Source: Neodontobutis hainanensis (taxonomy: Eukaryota > Chordata > Actinopteri > Gobiiformes > Odontobutidae). Taken from it: a stretch of DNA of 64,000 bases. This document shows, piece after piece, positions 34,984 to 47,354 of this stretch. Location: NCBI GenBank assembly GCA_024349245.1, contig JALDNG010000041.1:8485001-8549000 (forward strand), written 5' to 3'. Under the pieces are notes generated by a model that was given only the letters and a program-made list of their open reading frames with translations, did not search any database and was not told where the DNA came from. The first letter of the stretch is position 1; each line of letters starts with the position of its first letter. The position numbers and the translations under genes are program-made.

Positions 34984-36290
34984 TGTAACATTTACATTTA
35001 CATTTAGTCATTTAGCAGACGCTTTTATCCAAAGTGACTTACATGTGAGGAAAACAATGGAAGCAATTTCAACAACACAAGGTAACAAAAAGCATAAGTG
35101 CACCAAAAACTAGTCAGTTAAAACCTAGCACAGCATACAAAGATAAGGATAGGAAAGATTTTTTTTTTTTTTTAAGAAGGAATTGATAGAAAGGAAGTTA
35201 AGAATTCAGTGTTTGTCAGTCAGGTGTTGACAAAAGAGATATGTTTTCAAGCGTTTTTTAAATATGTCTACAGAATCTGCTGATCTTGTAGCAGCAGGTA
35301 GATCATTCCACCAATGTGGAACACATCCAGAGAAAGTACGCGAGAGTGATTTTTTTCCTTTTTGGGATGGTACAACCAGACGTTGTTCATTAGCAGATCG
35401 CAGGGATCTGGTAGAACATAGGTCTGTATCAGTGAGTGAAGATATGAGGGGGCGGAGCCAGTGGTGGTCTTGTAGGACAAGAGCATAGCTTTGAACTTAA
35501 TGCGTGCCTCAACCGGGAGCCAATGTAACCTAATGAGGAGAGGAGTTACGTGCGCTCTCTTTGGTTCTTTAAAGACCACTCTTGCTGCTGCATTCTGGAT
35601 GAGCTGCAGAGGTTTGGTTGTGCAGCAGGAGTCCAGCCAGAAGAGCATTGCAATAATCCAGTTTGGACAAGACAAGAGCCTGAACTAGGATTTGCGTAGA
35701 GTGCTCCGATAGGAAAGGTCTAATTTTCCTAATGTTGTAGAGGATAAATCTACAGGACCTGGTGGTGCTGGCAACATGACTTGTGAAGTTTAGTTGATCA
35801 TCAATTACCACTCCCAGATTTCTGGCAGTGCTGGACGGTGTAATGGTTGATGAGTCTAGTTGAATGGAGAGGTTGTGGTGGGTCTTTGGGTTGGCAGGAA
35901 TCACTAGCAGTTCTGTTTTTCCAAGGTTCAGCTGCAGGTGATGGTCCTGCATCCAAAGTGAGATGTCACTCAGGCACGCCGAGACACAAGCAGAGACCGT
36001 CCGATCATCAGGTTGAAATGACAAGTGGAGTTGAGTGTCATCTGCAGCAGTGATAGGAAAAGCCATGCTTCTGAATGACAGAGCCAAGAGATGCCATATA
36101 AATGGAAAAGAGTAGCGGTCCAAGCACTGAGCCCTGTGGCACCCCTGTATTAAGATGTTGGGACTCAGAGACCTCATCTCTCCAGGATACTCTGAATGAC
36201 CTACCCGAGAGGTAAGACTTGAACCATTGTAACGCCATTCCAGAGACACCCATCGCACTGAGAGAAGACGTTTTACTGTAACAATAAACC
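34984..36290 (-). pseudogene. L2-like LINE, 5' truncated, with reverse transcriptase remnant
   Basis: Reading from 36278 down, one frame gives GVSGMALQWFKSYLSGRSF, NTGVPQGSVLGPLLFSIYM (the reverse transcriptase VPQGS motif) and, after a frame change, AADDTQLHLSF (the YADD-type catalytic motif with Tyr replaced). It continues through LNLGKTELLVIP, ARNLGVVIDDQL, LSKLDYCNALLAGL and, in another frame, IRLHWLPVEARIKFKAM. The 3' tail at 34984-35040 is shared with the S1 SINEs. The endonuclease is missing and at least two frameshifts occur, so the copy is inactive. A T run at 35159-35173 interrupts the 3' untranslated region. Confidence 0.93.
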
Positions 36291-37188
36291 TGAAGATTAG
36301 TACAGTAAACATTGTGCATCTGCGTGTGCTGCAGTCTCTGCCAGTTTTTGTTGTGCGTATACCAGCTTGCACAACAAGAACAAGTTAGCAGGCTGCAACT
36401 GCCACAAAAAACCTAAAGTGTCACTTTGTTTTTCTCAAACTTTCAAAACCTCCCTAATGCACCTTTAAATCTTAGATGAAAAAGTGTCTATTGCTAAAAA
36501 TAACCATTCAAAGTTCTTTGTAGGCTTAAAAAACTAAAATTTATCAAACACATCTTGACACTTAATTTCACTCATAAAATACTCAATACTAATAAAATAA
36601 TGAATTAACAAAAAATGCAGGTGTTGCCTTGGAATAGTCCGGGGACAGAAGACAGCAAACTAACAGTTTTTTTTGTTTAGTAGAATGCAAAGGCATGTCT
36701 AATTTATAGTTTGAGTTTTATATGAAAAGTTTCTCTTTGTCTCGGCTGTAAGGAGGGACACCTTATATAAACAATGTCAAATCTCATACTACCCCCTTCA
36801 AACACCGGAAACACATCAAATACTAATTTGTACAAACACATCCTGGTAACACAATCATTTCAAACATAATTAAGAATTGATATTAAATGGTCAACAATTT
36901 GTCCTAATAAGTCCTTATTATTCTTCATGGTTTATTAACATTGATCCTTGATGTAAGTTTTTTTTTTTTTGTTTGTTTCCTGTTTAAGGCCTTTTAATTT
37001 ATGATCCTTCGGGTGCCTGGCACGGCAAGAGATATCAATTTTTATAAAGCCATCTGAATAAGTCAGTGTTTACACAAAAAAAAAAAAAAATGTTCCAAAA
37101 AGTTCCAAAATTATTATGTCTGTGAGGTCAAAAGGTCAAATGCTACACAGACTAATGAACAAAATGTATATTGCAGACATTTTGAAAG
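36291..37188. other. no feature recognised; homopolymer runs
   Basis: T run at 36959-36970 and A run at 37075-37090; otherwise unique. Confidence 0.45.
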
Positions 37189-37458
37189 ACACAGTGGCAA
37201 AAGTAGTTAGCACACCTGCCTCACAGCAAGAAGGTCCTGGGTTCAAATCACGTCCAGGACAGGGCCTTTCTGTGTGGAGTTTGCATGTTCTCCCTGTGTC
37301 TGCGTAGGTTTCCTCCGGGTACTCCGGTTTCCCCTACCACCAAAGACATGTACAACAGTCCCCCCCAAACACACATGGGGCCAGGACTCCCCTTCAAAAG
37401 AGATTTGTAATCTCAGTGGAACTTTCCTGGTTAAATAAAGGTTGAATAATAAAAAAAA
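37189..37458 (+). mobile_element. V-SINE subfamily 2, complete
   Basis: The head (CACAGTGGCAAAAGTAGTTA, CCTCACAGCAAGAAGGTCCT, B box GGGTTCAAATCAC) is followed by the V domain (TTTGCATGTTCTCCCTGTGT, CCGGGTACTCCGGTTTCCCC) and a tail ending TCCTGGTTAAATAAAGGTTG. It pairs with the copy at 33601. The internal RNA polymerase III boxes are recognisable though diverged. Confidence 0.9.
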
Positions 37459-38359
37459 GGACCAAAATCAAAGTTTCTCCAGACTTAAAATGCTCTCTGC
37501 TCTTGGTCTATGTTCTGCGATGTTGCATTTAATATCGTTTAGCCATATCTTTTCCTTTCTCCTACACGAGTATAGTACTATATAATTACATTTTATTACA
37601 GTTTGTTACACTATATAAAATGTATTAAGTGCAGTATAAAATAAAGTGTGATCAAACATGGTCCTTGTTCTACCCACAAAACAAATCATGTACACATAAT
37701 AAAGTATTGTTGCAATAGTATTTTCACTATTTTTAAAAGGTCTGACCTCATTAGTCACGCTGCACCTTACCTTCTTTATGTCTTTCATTAACCTGGTCTG
37801 GGTATTAGTGTTCTCGTCATTTTGCATTAATGTGCACAATAGTCAATAGTAAGGTCTGGGTACAACCTGATCAGCATAATAGATATGCTGTTGAGGTAGA
37901 GTCTTTCTGCTGAGAGCAGCACTCTGTCCACACCAGTTAGAGATTTCCAGTAGTCGTTCTACTTTCCAGTCTTTCTGTCCTGCTCTTCACTTCAGGCAAA
38001 GTAACTTTTTCCCCATTTAGGAATAACAGCCAAAAATAGATTCCAGACTATTAAATCCCTTAACCAAGTTACTTGGTTAAAATTGTAGTTTGTGTGCAGA
38101 GCATACACTTTGTTTTAATGAATTACTTTATGCCAGTCATGATAAACACTTTGCCCAGCGTCTGAGAACAGAATACGTGAGAACAGCTTTTGGAAATTGA
38201 CACTGAACTTTACTTATTTTCTATTTCAGTCTTTTTGTTTCCTAATTAAGTACATTTCACAGACCAGATCTCTAATATTATTTGACAAAATGAGTCACTT
38301 GTCTCAGCAGGACAGTGTCTGTACTATTCTGTCTGCGATCAGCCTGTCTTATAACACCA
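37459..38359. other. no feature recognised
   Basis: AT-rich unique sequence. Confidence 0.4.
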
Positions 38360-38553
38360 TTTACATTTATTCATTTATCTGACGCTTTTATCCAAAGTGA
38401 CTTACATTGTTCTACAGTAATTACCAGTGTAACAGTGGGTTAAGTGTCTTGCCCAAGGACACAACAACAGTATGAACTGTGGGTAGAGTGAGAATCGAAC
38501 CGCCTACCTTCCGGCTGAAGGACGACCACTCTACCCACTGAGCTACTGCCGCC
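38360..38553 (-). mobile_element. tRNA-headed SINE (S1, L2-tail type), full length
   Basis: The minus strand begins GGGCGGCAGTAGCTCAGTGG, with a B box GGTTCGATTCTC, the GTCCTTGGGCAAGACACTTA body and the L2-type tail. The tail words at 38381-38397 equal those at 35018 in the LINE. A second partial head-like piece, AGCTCAGTGCTCTACCCACC, lies at 38561-38580 in opposite sense. Confidence 0.93.
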
Positions 38554-39028
38554 CATAAGTAGCTCAGTGCTCTACCCACCATAAAAATCGTTGTCAGTTT
38601 CTATTTTTAATATAAAAAAAAAAAAAATTCCAGAACAACTGTAATTGTGTAGAATACATTGTTGTCATACAATGGTGTAGATAATGTAAAAAACAGAACC
38701 CATTCTCAGGAAATTTTATGTAGTTCAGTCAGAGCAGAATGCTCTTAGCAGGTAGGGCTGACAGACACTGATGCTGAGAAAAAAACTACACAGCAAAACA
38801 AATGTGTTCTACAAAACTTTAAAAATAGCAATGCACGTTGGTTAATGATAGAGTGGAGTACCTGCTTGAGTAAGAAAAGGGTTTCACAAAATTGCCTGTC
38901 ATAGAGCCTTTACATCTACTAACATGTAAACTAACACTAAAAGGTAAGGAAGGACAAAACGTTTACTTTTGGGAAATGAAAGCTTGGAATTCTCTGCCCC
39001 AGACATCTAAACATTACAAGCACTGAAG
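38554..39028. other. no feature recognised
   Basis: Unique sequence with an A run near 38614-38628. Confidence 0.4.
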
Positions 39029-39419
39029 TTCATTCATTTTCTACTGCTTTGTCCCGTTAGGGGTCACGGGTGACTGGAGCCTATCCCAGCAGCTTTGAGC
39101 CAGAAGGGGTACACCCTGGACAGTGGCCAGTTAGTCACAGGGCTGACATTTAGAGACAAACATTGACAGACAACCATTCTCTCTCACTTTCATTCACTAG
39201 AGACACTTTAGAGTTGCCGATTAACCTGTACATGCATGTCTTTGGACGGTGGGAGGAAGCCGGAGTACCCGGAGAGAACCCACGGTAACACATGGAGGAC
39301 ATGCAGACTCCTCACAGAAAGACCGGAGACGGCCGAGAATGTTTGAGGTGGCCGGGTTTTGAACTCACGACCTTCTTGCTGTGAGGCAGGAGTGCTAACC
39401 ACTCTGCCACGTGCACCCA
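39029..39419 (-). mobile_element. V-SINE subfamily 1, complete
   Basis: On the minus strand: GGGTGCACGTGGCAGAGTGG head at the right end, GAGTTCAAAACCC B-box region, V domain around 39240-39310 (CCGGGTACTCCGGCTTCCTC) and tail GGGATAGGCTCCAGTCACCC at about 39070. The tail ends in TGAATGAA at 39029, the shortened form of the (GAAT)n end. Confidence 0.93.
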
Positions 39420-42159
39420 CTTTTTTATTTTTCCCAAATATACATATCATTGAATACTTGTACTGTATATTGAATTAACTATGTTGTATTATATATTATG
39501 TTTTTTATCATAAGAACCACAGGAAGAGTAGCCAATGTCAAGACAATGGCTAATGAGGATCCTAATAAACAAAAAGATTCTCGAATTTGTTATGCTTAAA
39601 AGTTAATGAGTATTTAGATTTAAAAAAGTAGCTTGCCATGCATCTGTATTTACAGGGCCAGTAGGAGAAAAAGTGGATAGAATAAGTTAAAATAACATCT
39701 ACAAATGTGCTTGCCCTTTTACTGACATCAGTGATTTTCCAGAAAAATGTTCCCAACTAACTGCAGAGCAAATAAAGGTCCATCTGCAGCAAAAGGGCAC
39801 CAATATTTTTTTATCTCATTAACACTTATCTTCGCAGATGTCTTCCCGGACAGAGTGTGCACGTGCCTGCAAAAGAAGAAAGGCTTCTCCGACTCGAGAA
39901 CCCTCAGGACCTACCGTCTAATGAAATGCTGTCAAGGTCCAGTGAGCGGAGCTGCCAAAAGAAAGCTTCACAATGGAGAAGAGTGCGGTTAGCAGCTCAC
40001 AGCCACGGCTCAAACTCCTACACTTATTAGATTTTGGGAAGCACTCAGGCAGATAACAGTGGGAAGCTGGCTAGAACACACCAACACTAATCAGTTGCTT
40101 CATCCCGACTAGATACATGATTCACTTTTACTCTGTAACTCACACACTGCTCGCTGACAGCAGTGATTAATTTAGATAAAGTAACTGTCCTCGGTGCAGA
40201 AATTAATTATGCACCAGACCAACATTAAACCGACATGTGCATATTAGTATGGTTGAATGAGAAACACACGTTATGCACATACTCCAGTAAAATCTTTTTT
40301 TAAATCAACCTTACTTTGGAGGGGCAGACAAGTCTTAAAGAAAGTTAAAACCAAATTTTCAATATACATAAAATTCATGAAATTCAGAAAATGTGAGTGC
40401 TTTCTGATGTAGTGTAAACTCTTCATCAAACCATAAACAAAGTTCCTCTTTGCAAATCCCATCTGGAGTAAAATGTGCACAGGTGAATTCACCTTATGTC
40501 ACACTCTGGCCACTAGATTCAACCAAAAACGGACAATGCTAGATTTCTGAGTTTACAAACTCACAAACATCAGTCTTGACCTGAGCCAAGCAAAGGTCCA
40601 GACCCTGGCCTTACTGGCGTTTTGTGTCCAATGATGTGGCAACTGACAGGTCTGGGCGTGTTTCAGGTTTGAAGATGTAGAGACCGTTTTACCGTAATGA
40701 ACATGAACATCATGGCACTGCGCTGACTGGATTAACTCCAGTGATAAATCCAATCCAAACCAAGGTATTTAAAGTAACAGGAGAGACTGTCCAGTTTCCT
40801 GTGAGTCACAGATGTGTTGGATGAAATAATCAGGCTCTTTTGGATAAATTAAATCTTTAAAAATAAACTACCTGCCACTTGGAAGAAATGGGGTTGAATT
40901 TTGTTGCCATCCTCACACAGAATCTTTCAGCTAATTAATCAAGAAATAAAGAAAGACTGAGGAAGATGGAGAATGCAATGGGGGACCAATCTGCAGGTGT
41001 AGCAAAAATAACAATAGAAAGATTATTTGGACACAACAGTCGGACAGAAAGATAAGTTGTTATAATTGATAACCTTGCTTTAATCCGTCCCAGTTGTCAG
41101 GTTGGTGTTTTTATTCTCATTAAACAAAAGCTTTGCAAGGAACCGGCCAAGGTCTCTGTGTGATTTGCCTCCATTGCTCCCTGTTGTGTCTGTCTGTCTA
41201 TCAGCCGTTTGTGCAGTTGTTTTTTTTCCCCTTTCAGGTTCGAGCAGATTAGAGAAGTGCACAGTATACGTGGTGGCCTGCGGTGCAATCAGTTTCATGT
41301 AGGGCCAGTACAAGCCGTGCAAAGGAAACTTGTTTGTGCACCCACACAGCGTAAGGATAATTGTGCAGTTTAGTCGCATGTTCACCTGGAGTTTACTCTG
41401 GTAAAGATGACAGACCTGCAGTCTCGCTAAAGGAGGAAAAAAACATTGTAAATTAGCTTTACTTTATGTCCTTTTATGTGTTAAACATAGATCATGAAAC
41501 GTTTGATATTAGTACATAATTATAATAAAAAAACATTTGTTTTTTACACCTCTCAAAAGCCTCTGAAGCAAAGGTATATCAAGACATAAGTTGTAAAATT
41601 ACTGTTACTGTTGATAAATGCAAACAGGGAACAAAGCTGTTCTATAATAAGGCACCAAACAAGTGGTAAACAAATAATTATGCATGAAGGTTTAGGACAT
41701 CTAGAGACTGATTTCATTAAATTTCTAATTTTCTAAAGTTAAATTGTATAATTATCTGAACTACAGTATATCTGCTGGGTTTGTTCTTGGACAGCATGTC
41801 CCATTAGGTGCCCACAGACTGTAGAAAGGAGAGCTGTGTGGTGTGTAATTACAGTCTGCCAAATGTTAGTACAAAAAATGTCATAATAGACAATGAAATT
41901 AGTTTAATTGTTTGCTAAAATTAATTACATTGTTTGCAGTTGAGGGAAACAGAAGAGCCAACAATCCTGTTTAGTTCTGTTGTCTCCTTGTAACAAGATC
42001 TGGGGAAGCTGGGGAGCGGGAGTCTGCATTATCCATTATTTTTAGTAGAATATGTGATTCCAATTTCTTTTTGACTGTGATGTTTGAGACAGAGTGAGAC
42101 GGCTTGAGCATAAATGGGACAGTTCATGTTTTTGAAAAATCAATGATGTATGCGTATGT
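39420..42159. other. unique DNA with two exon-like segments
   Basis: No repeat recognised. At 39829-39990 an open frame follows an acceptor-like TTATCTTCGCAG. At 41238-41350 a 113-base segment lies between a pyrimidine-rich acceptor (TTTTTTTTCCCCTTTCAG) and a donor-like GTAAGG, open in one frame only (reading FEQIREVHSIRGG, then LRCNQFHVGPVQAVQ). Neither was recognised as a known protein. Confidence 0.3.
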
Positions 42160-42740
42160 ATGTGTAATGCGTTGACTCTGGACCCAAATGCATGGCACAG
42201 AACAACAAATACTCATTAGCGAAAACTCTAATAATGTACTCAATGGGTGATCAGAAAGTTATTGATAAGTGAGACAGTGGCTCCCTCTGGTGGACAATGG
42301 CCAGATGCAATGCAGTGTGCAGGTCGATAGTCGGAGGTAGGAGTAGTCACGCCCACAACACCCCGGTAATCACACTGCAGGCGCTGGATAGCATTAGGGA
42401 GTGACAGAAGATGGGCCGGGCACAGAGCAGGCAAGGGCAGGCAGCGTGGCAGACGAACCAGGATGGACCACAGGAGAAACGTAGTCGTGGAGGGGCCATG
42501 GTTGGTTCACAGGTATGAGTGACGTAGCAAATGAACCAATAGAGAACAGGTAAAAGACGCAGTCAAGGGAAAACCAAGGTCGGATACAGAGGCGGAGAAT
42601 CGGGCACTGAGGACTAGAGGACAGGCAGGAAACCAGCTTGGGGACGAGCAGGGTCTGGCAACAAAGAATAAGGTAGGTTCACGAGGAATTGGGTAGGCTC
42701 ACGACAATTTAATGAACAAAGGCTGAAAAGCATGATTGGT
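42160..42740. repeat. unclassified LTR-like or other dispersed repeat
   Basis: GACTCTGGACCCAAATGCAT at about 42174, followed by a GC-rich region with ACAGGCAGGAAACCAGC and GGCTCACGACAATTTAATGA, has the look of fish LTR retroelement ends. No target duplication or termini could be fixed and no second copy is present. Confidence 0.35.
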
Positions 42741-43936
42741 GACAATATGTAGTAAAATATGCACAAAAAAGAAGCCTATGTAAGCCACAATCTGTTCATT
42801 TATGCAAATTAGCCATGGGGTTTTGGGTTTCTCCAGGTGCTTTTTTACCATTTTTTTCTTACTTTTGTCATCGTTTGGTGTTAATAAGTCACACTAAACA
42901 CCAGTCACCAAAGGAGACAATAGCTCACTTTCTTTCTCATCTCGCTCACTCAACATAACTAGGACACAAGACTAACCAAGATGGTACCTAAAATGGGTTG
43001 GGAATACTTGTCTATTTGTGCAAATGTTTAAATTTTATGCACATGATTTCCATATATATTATTATTTATAATTTACACCCAAAGATACCAGCGTAATTTT
43101 TAACGCTTGAGTATATTTGATTGAAAATAATAATCTAAACATATTTCCTCCAGAAGGATCATGAATAATTGAAATACAGATTGTACAGTGTTGTTATTAG
43201 CCACACACTAACTAAATTTGTGAAGTAGCAGTCAGGCATCACTGTGGGGGGACAGTTCTTTGAGCTCCACTCTCAAGACAAGTAGGTCATATTAATATTG
43301 CACTTAGAGATATTCAGAGTATTCAAGGCTTGTTGTCAACACGGATGAGTGGGCCACAATAAGCTGTAAATAGTGTCTCCACTTCACACTCGACTTGTAG
43401 TGCTGATGGTTGTCCTCTTGTATTAACTCAAATAATCTGTTCCTTCCTCTGTCAAGATAACCGCTGCTGGCATTTCCAGTCAGTGTGAAAAGGCTTTAAT
43501 TGTATAGAATGTGCCGGCTGCTAAAATAATTGGTATGACTCGAGGAGATATGCAATTCTATCATGTTCAAAGGCTGAAAAAGACAAGCATAGGATGTGTT
43601 GTCGAGTTGTGTGATTAAGACTCCAACGCAAGGCCCCACAGGAGCACATGGGAGCGTTTGGTTTCTTCGTCTCACAGTTGTATTCGTTAGCGGGATTGTC
43701 TGGTCCAGTGCATAGGATGATTACAGCTCTCATTAAGGACGGACTTGGATTGCGGAGGTCCCCAGCGAGTCTTGTTGAACATGGAATAAAGCTGACAGAG
43801 CCGAGTGTGCTGCCATGATACGAACTGTCTGTTGGCTTTTCCTCTAGAGTGTGAGCCAGTAGCAGAAACAGCTCAATGACATTCTCTTTCTCTCAGACGT
43901 ATGCATTTATGTATGTTTTCAGAAATGGATAAGTAA
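42741..43936. other. unique DNA; candidate noncoding element at 43430-43850
   Basis: The block 43430-43850 is of high complexity, with AAGGCTTTAATTGTATAGAA and AAAATAATTGGTATGACTCG, and lacks stop-free frames with domains. Nothing else recognised. Confidence 0.35.
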
Positions 43937-44275
43937 GATTCTAAGATTCAAGATTCAAAGTTGTTTACTCATTTAGTCATTTTCATTATATGCACAGACA
44001 TACAGAGGAATTGTAATGTTGCTTCTTTCTGACCAAAGTGTTTTAAACATGCAATAAAATCTTAATAAAAATATAATAATAATAAAATATATAATTGGAG
44101 AGTCTCATAGAGCAGGCTCTGAGACTCTGAAACCTTCTCCCTGATAGCAGCAGACTGAGGAGGGAGTGTGAGGGACCACCAGCAGTGCTGATAGCTCTGT
44201 GGGTGAGGCGGGTGTTAAAAATGTCCCTGAGGGAGGGGAGTGGTGGCTGTGTTCACAAGGCCAGCTTTAGGTAGT
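43937..44275 (-). pseudogene. L2-like LINE C-terminal fragment with 3' tail
   Basis: On the minus strand the coding remnant reads LLSGRRFQSLRACSMRLS (compare the usual SGRRxRSLRxCTxRxxNSF end of ORF2) at about 44100-44160. The 3' tail ends in short tandem TTGAATCTTGAATCTTA at 43939-43956. Only the last part of the ORF and the tail are present. Confidence 0.75.
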
Positions 44276-44750
44276 CAACTGTTATGTAATTTAAGTACTA
44301 GCACTGCAAATGTAAAAACAGTAATATAGCAACAACAAGGTAACCAAATAATGACATTACTCTTTCTCCCATATTGATTAAAATAATTAACATACTGCTC
44401 TAAACCATATTTAATTATCTCAAACATCCTATTAACTAATTTGAATAAATTACTAGTGTCTAAATGTAGGTGTTGTTACTGAAGCAGCTTGTAGCAGTTT
44501 GAATTTATCCCATCATATTGACAACTTCACTTGCAATGCTCTTTGGTTCAATGAAGTGTATTTTTTTTCTTTTACTCACCGGTGGCCAAGAATTAAATAT
44601 TTAGCAGTAAAGGGTCAGCCAAAGTGTGATTGTGTAAGGTACTTATTCATAGTCAGTGTTTTACTTAAAGTGTGGGGTATGTACTAATACTGGTGTGGTA
44701 AAGAAAAAAAAATACAATTTCCAGGATCTGAGTGAGGAATGGATAATCTT
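44276..44750. other. no feature recognised
   Basis: AT-rich unique sequence up to the Tc1 end. Confidence 0.4.
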
Positions 44751-45960
44751 ACAGTTGTGCTCATAAGTTTACATACCCTGGCAGAATTGGTGATTATTTG
44801 TCCAATTTTCAGAGAATATTAATGATAACACAAAAACTTTTTTTTCACTCATATGAAGTGGTTGAGTGAAGCCATTAATTGTCAAACAACTGGGTTTACT
44901 ATTCTTAAACAGAAACTACCCAAATGACCCTGAGGATAAGTTTACATACCCCAGTTCTTAATATCGTGTTTTGCCAAATTTAACAAAAAGCCTCCAGTTC
45001 TTGTAAATTCTTGGGTTGTCTTGCTTGAACTGCACGTTTGAGATCTCTCCAGAGTGGCTCAATGACACTGAGGTCAGGAGACTGAGGCCAGTCCAGAACC
45101 TTCTCTTTATGCTGCTGTAGACAATGACAGGTCGACTTGGCCTTGTGCTTTGGATCGATGTCATGTTTAAACGTACATGTAGTATAGGACGTACTTGTCG
45201 TATGTTCTGGTAACATGCTGCATTCATCTTTTTCTGTGCTTTTGTAGCTCACACTCACCCAAAACATCAGCAATCCAGCTCCATGTGTCACAGTAGGAAT
45301 GGTGTACCTTTCATTATAGGCCTTGTTGTCTCCTCTCCAAATGTATCGTTTATGGTTGTGGCCTAAAAGTAAAATTTTGGTTGAAAACCTCGAACAGCTA
45401 CACCACTTTCTTTTAGAAAGTTCTGTATTTTAGATGAAGTAATGTGTGGAATTTTCTTTGCATCCTAATCAATTTTCCTGGCAGTTGTGGCTGAAATGTT
45501 TGTTGGTCTACTTGACCGTTGTTTGGTTTCAACAGAATCCCTCATTTTGAACACTGCTGATTGGCATTCTCAATTCCTTGGATATCTTTTTATATCCCTT
45601 TCCTGTTTTATACAGTCCAATTATTATCGTTTCCTGCAGATCCTTTGACAATTCTTTTGCTTTCCCCATGACTCAGACAGAAACATCAGTGCAGCACTGG
45701 ATGAAAAATGCAAGGTCTGTCAGGAGCCCAGAAACTCACTGACATTTTATACACACATGATACAATGACGAGTACAAGCAAAAAGATCACAGCTGAGGAT
45801 GGGTACCTTTGATAACTGTTCAATCCCGTTTGTGTCACCTTTGTATATCAACTTTTCATCAAGGTCATTTGGGTAGTATCTGTTTTCATAAGGATTCACC
45901 CAAGCACTTATTATGAGTATTTATTTTTTTGTTATCATTTATATTCTCTGAAAAATGGCA
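44751..45960 (-). pseudogene. Tc1 family B transposon, nearly full length but decayed
   Basis: The left terminal region has outer and inner copies of AAGTTTACATACCC (44765-44778 and 44938-44951), the IR/DR arrangement of this Tc1 group, where each end has two transposase-binding sites. On the minus strand the transposase remnant reads LLMFWVSVSYKS, HDIDPKHKAKST (around the second catalytic Asp), LDWPQSPDLSVIEPLW (with the last catalytic Glu) and LKRAVQARQPKNLQ. The N-terminal part is recognisable at about 45480-45680 in broken frames. The region coding the first catalytic Asp is shortened and the right end stops at TCTCTGAAAAATGGCA, lacking the outer repeat. It cannot be autonomous. Confidence 0.92.
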
Positions 45961-47354
45961 TTACTATAATTATTAAGGATAATGAATAATAATAATAGTG
46001 GAAGCAAATACATACATCGCACATGACACTTAAGTTGCTCATATAGCTTCCTGAGACCTAAATTTGTTCACTCTTCTGAACTGTTAGCTACAGTTCAAAA
46101 ATTCAAAACTGAAAAATTTATTCAGTTTGCTACAATATTCCAACCCATAGATTTTCAGAATTTTTTTGTAAGAAATCATACAAAACAATAAAGAACATTT
46201 AACTTAGATTTTGGTACAATATTTCCGGGCTAGAATGTGTTTCCTCTGAAAACATTTAAGCATACAAAAAAAGCAGAGAAGGTTCTCTAACAAGAGTATT
46301 GGCAATACAACTGTACACATTTTAGGTCTTTTAAGCCTTTTTATATTCAGATTTACTTATGTACCACTACTTTTAGAAAATACAATCACTTTAGACAGAA
46401 CCAGCCATCCTAACCCACATAGTCGGTTTTTATGTTTGTACATTTTTTTATTTTATTTTTTTACTTTGAATACCTTATAACCCAGTGTATGCTTTCTTAC
46501 ATCATGAGGATAAGCTGATTGGAAGCACAGGAATTCAAGTCCATCTTTGAAGGAGAGAGTGCACATTTCATGTGTCCCCCGCTGGGTGCAAGAGGGGACA
46601 CAGTAACTGCCCTCACTGCGGCCATCCATCTGTCTCATCAAATCTCATTAACAGTTGAATTGTCTGCAAGGAATCAGCACCAGAATAGGACTCACAAGAC
46701 AAATAGCTGAACATTATCTCATTGTTTGTTTAATTACATGCTGAGTTTAAACAAAAAGTTAAGTGAAAGATTTGTATCGGAAATTATTGTACTGTTGAGT
46801 CACGCATGAAAAGCATGTGTATTGTTTTGTTTATACCAGCCAACATTTTATTGATCTTTTTGCACAATGTCCCTTCAAAGGTTACTTTTTGTGGAAAATT
46901 CAAAAATAATAAGTAAGTGCATTATCTTAAAAAAAAAAAAAACAGCAAAACTAAACATAATTTCAAGATTAATTTGAAAACAAGAAAGGGTCACAATTTA
47001 TTTTACACTACATCTGATACATTGTAATTACTTCATTAATTAAAATGTAACACACTGTGTAACAATAACATGTAACTTAATAGTACATACATATTACATA
47101 CATTTCCAATCAGCAACAGCGCTCACCACCTCATCCCTTTACCACCACCAGTGTCTAGGCTGCGGGGGAAGACATTAAGCTCTTCTATTATTCCTGGCAC
47201 AGCACTGTCCTGCCAGCGCCTACGTGCCAAAGTTTAAAAAATTATTCTTTAATGCATTCAGTTTGTGCTTCTATTTTGAGTTTCTCCAGGTTGACATAAA
47301 AATTACAGTTGTTTCTAATACATTTTTTAGAAAATATAAATGTAATTGAACTGT
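45961..47354. other. no feature recognised
   Basis: AT-rich unique sequence. Confidence 0.4.

Noticed and set aside
35268..36372. Host protein gene on the minus strand
   Set aside because: The VPQGS and A-x-D-D motifs and the frameshifts show an L2-like reverse transcriptase relic.
42240..42434. Small minus-strand protein with His and Pro-rich sequence
   Set aside because: It lies in an LTR-like repeat and shows no domain.
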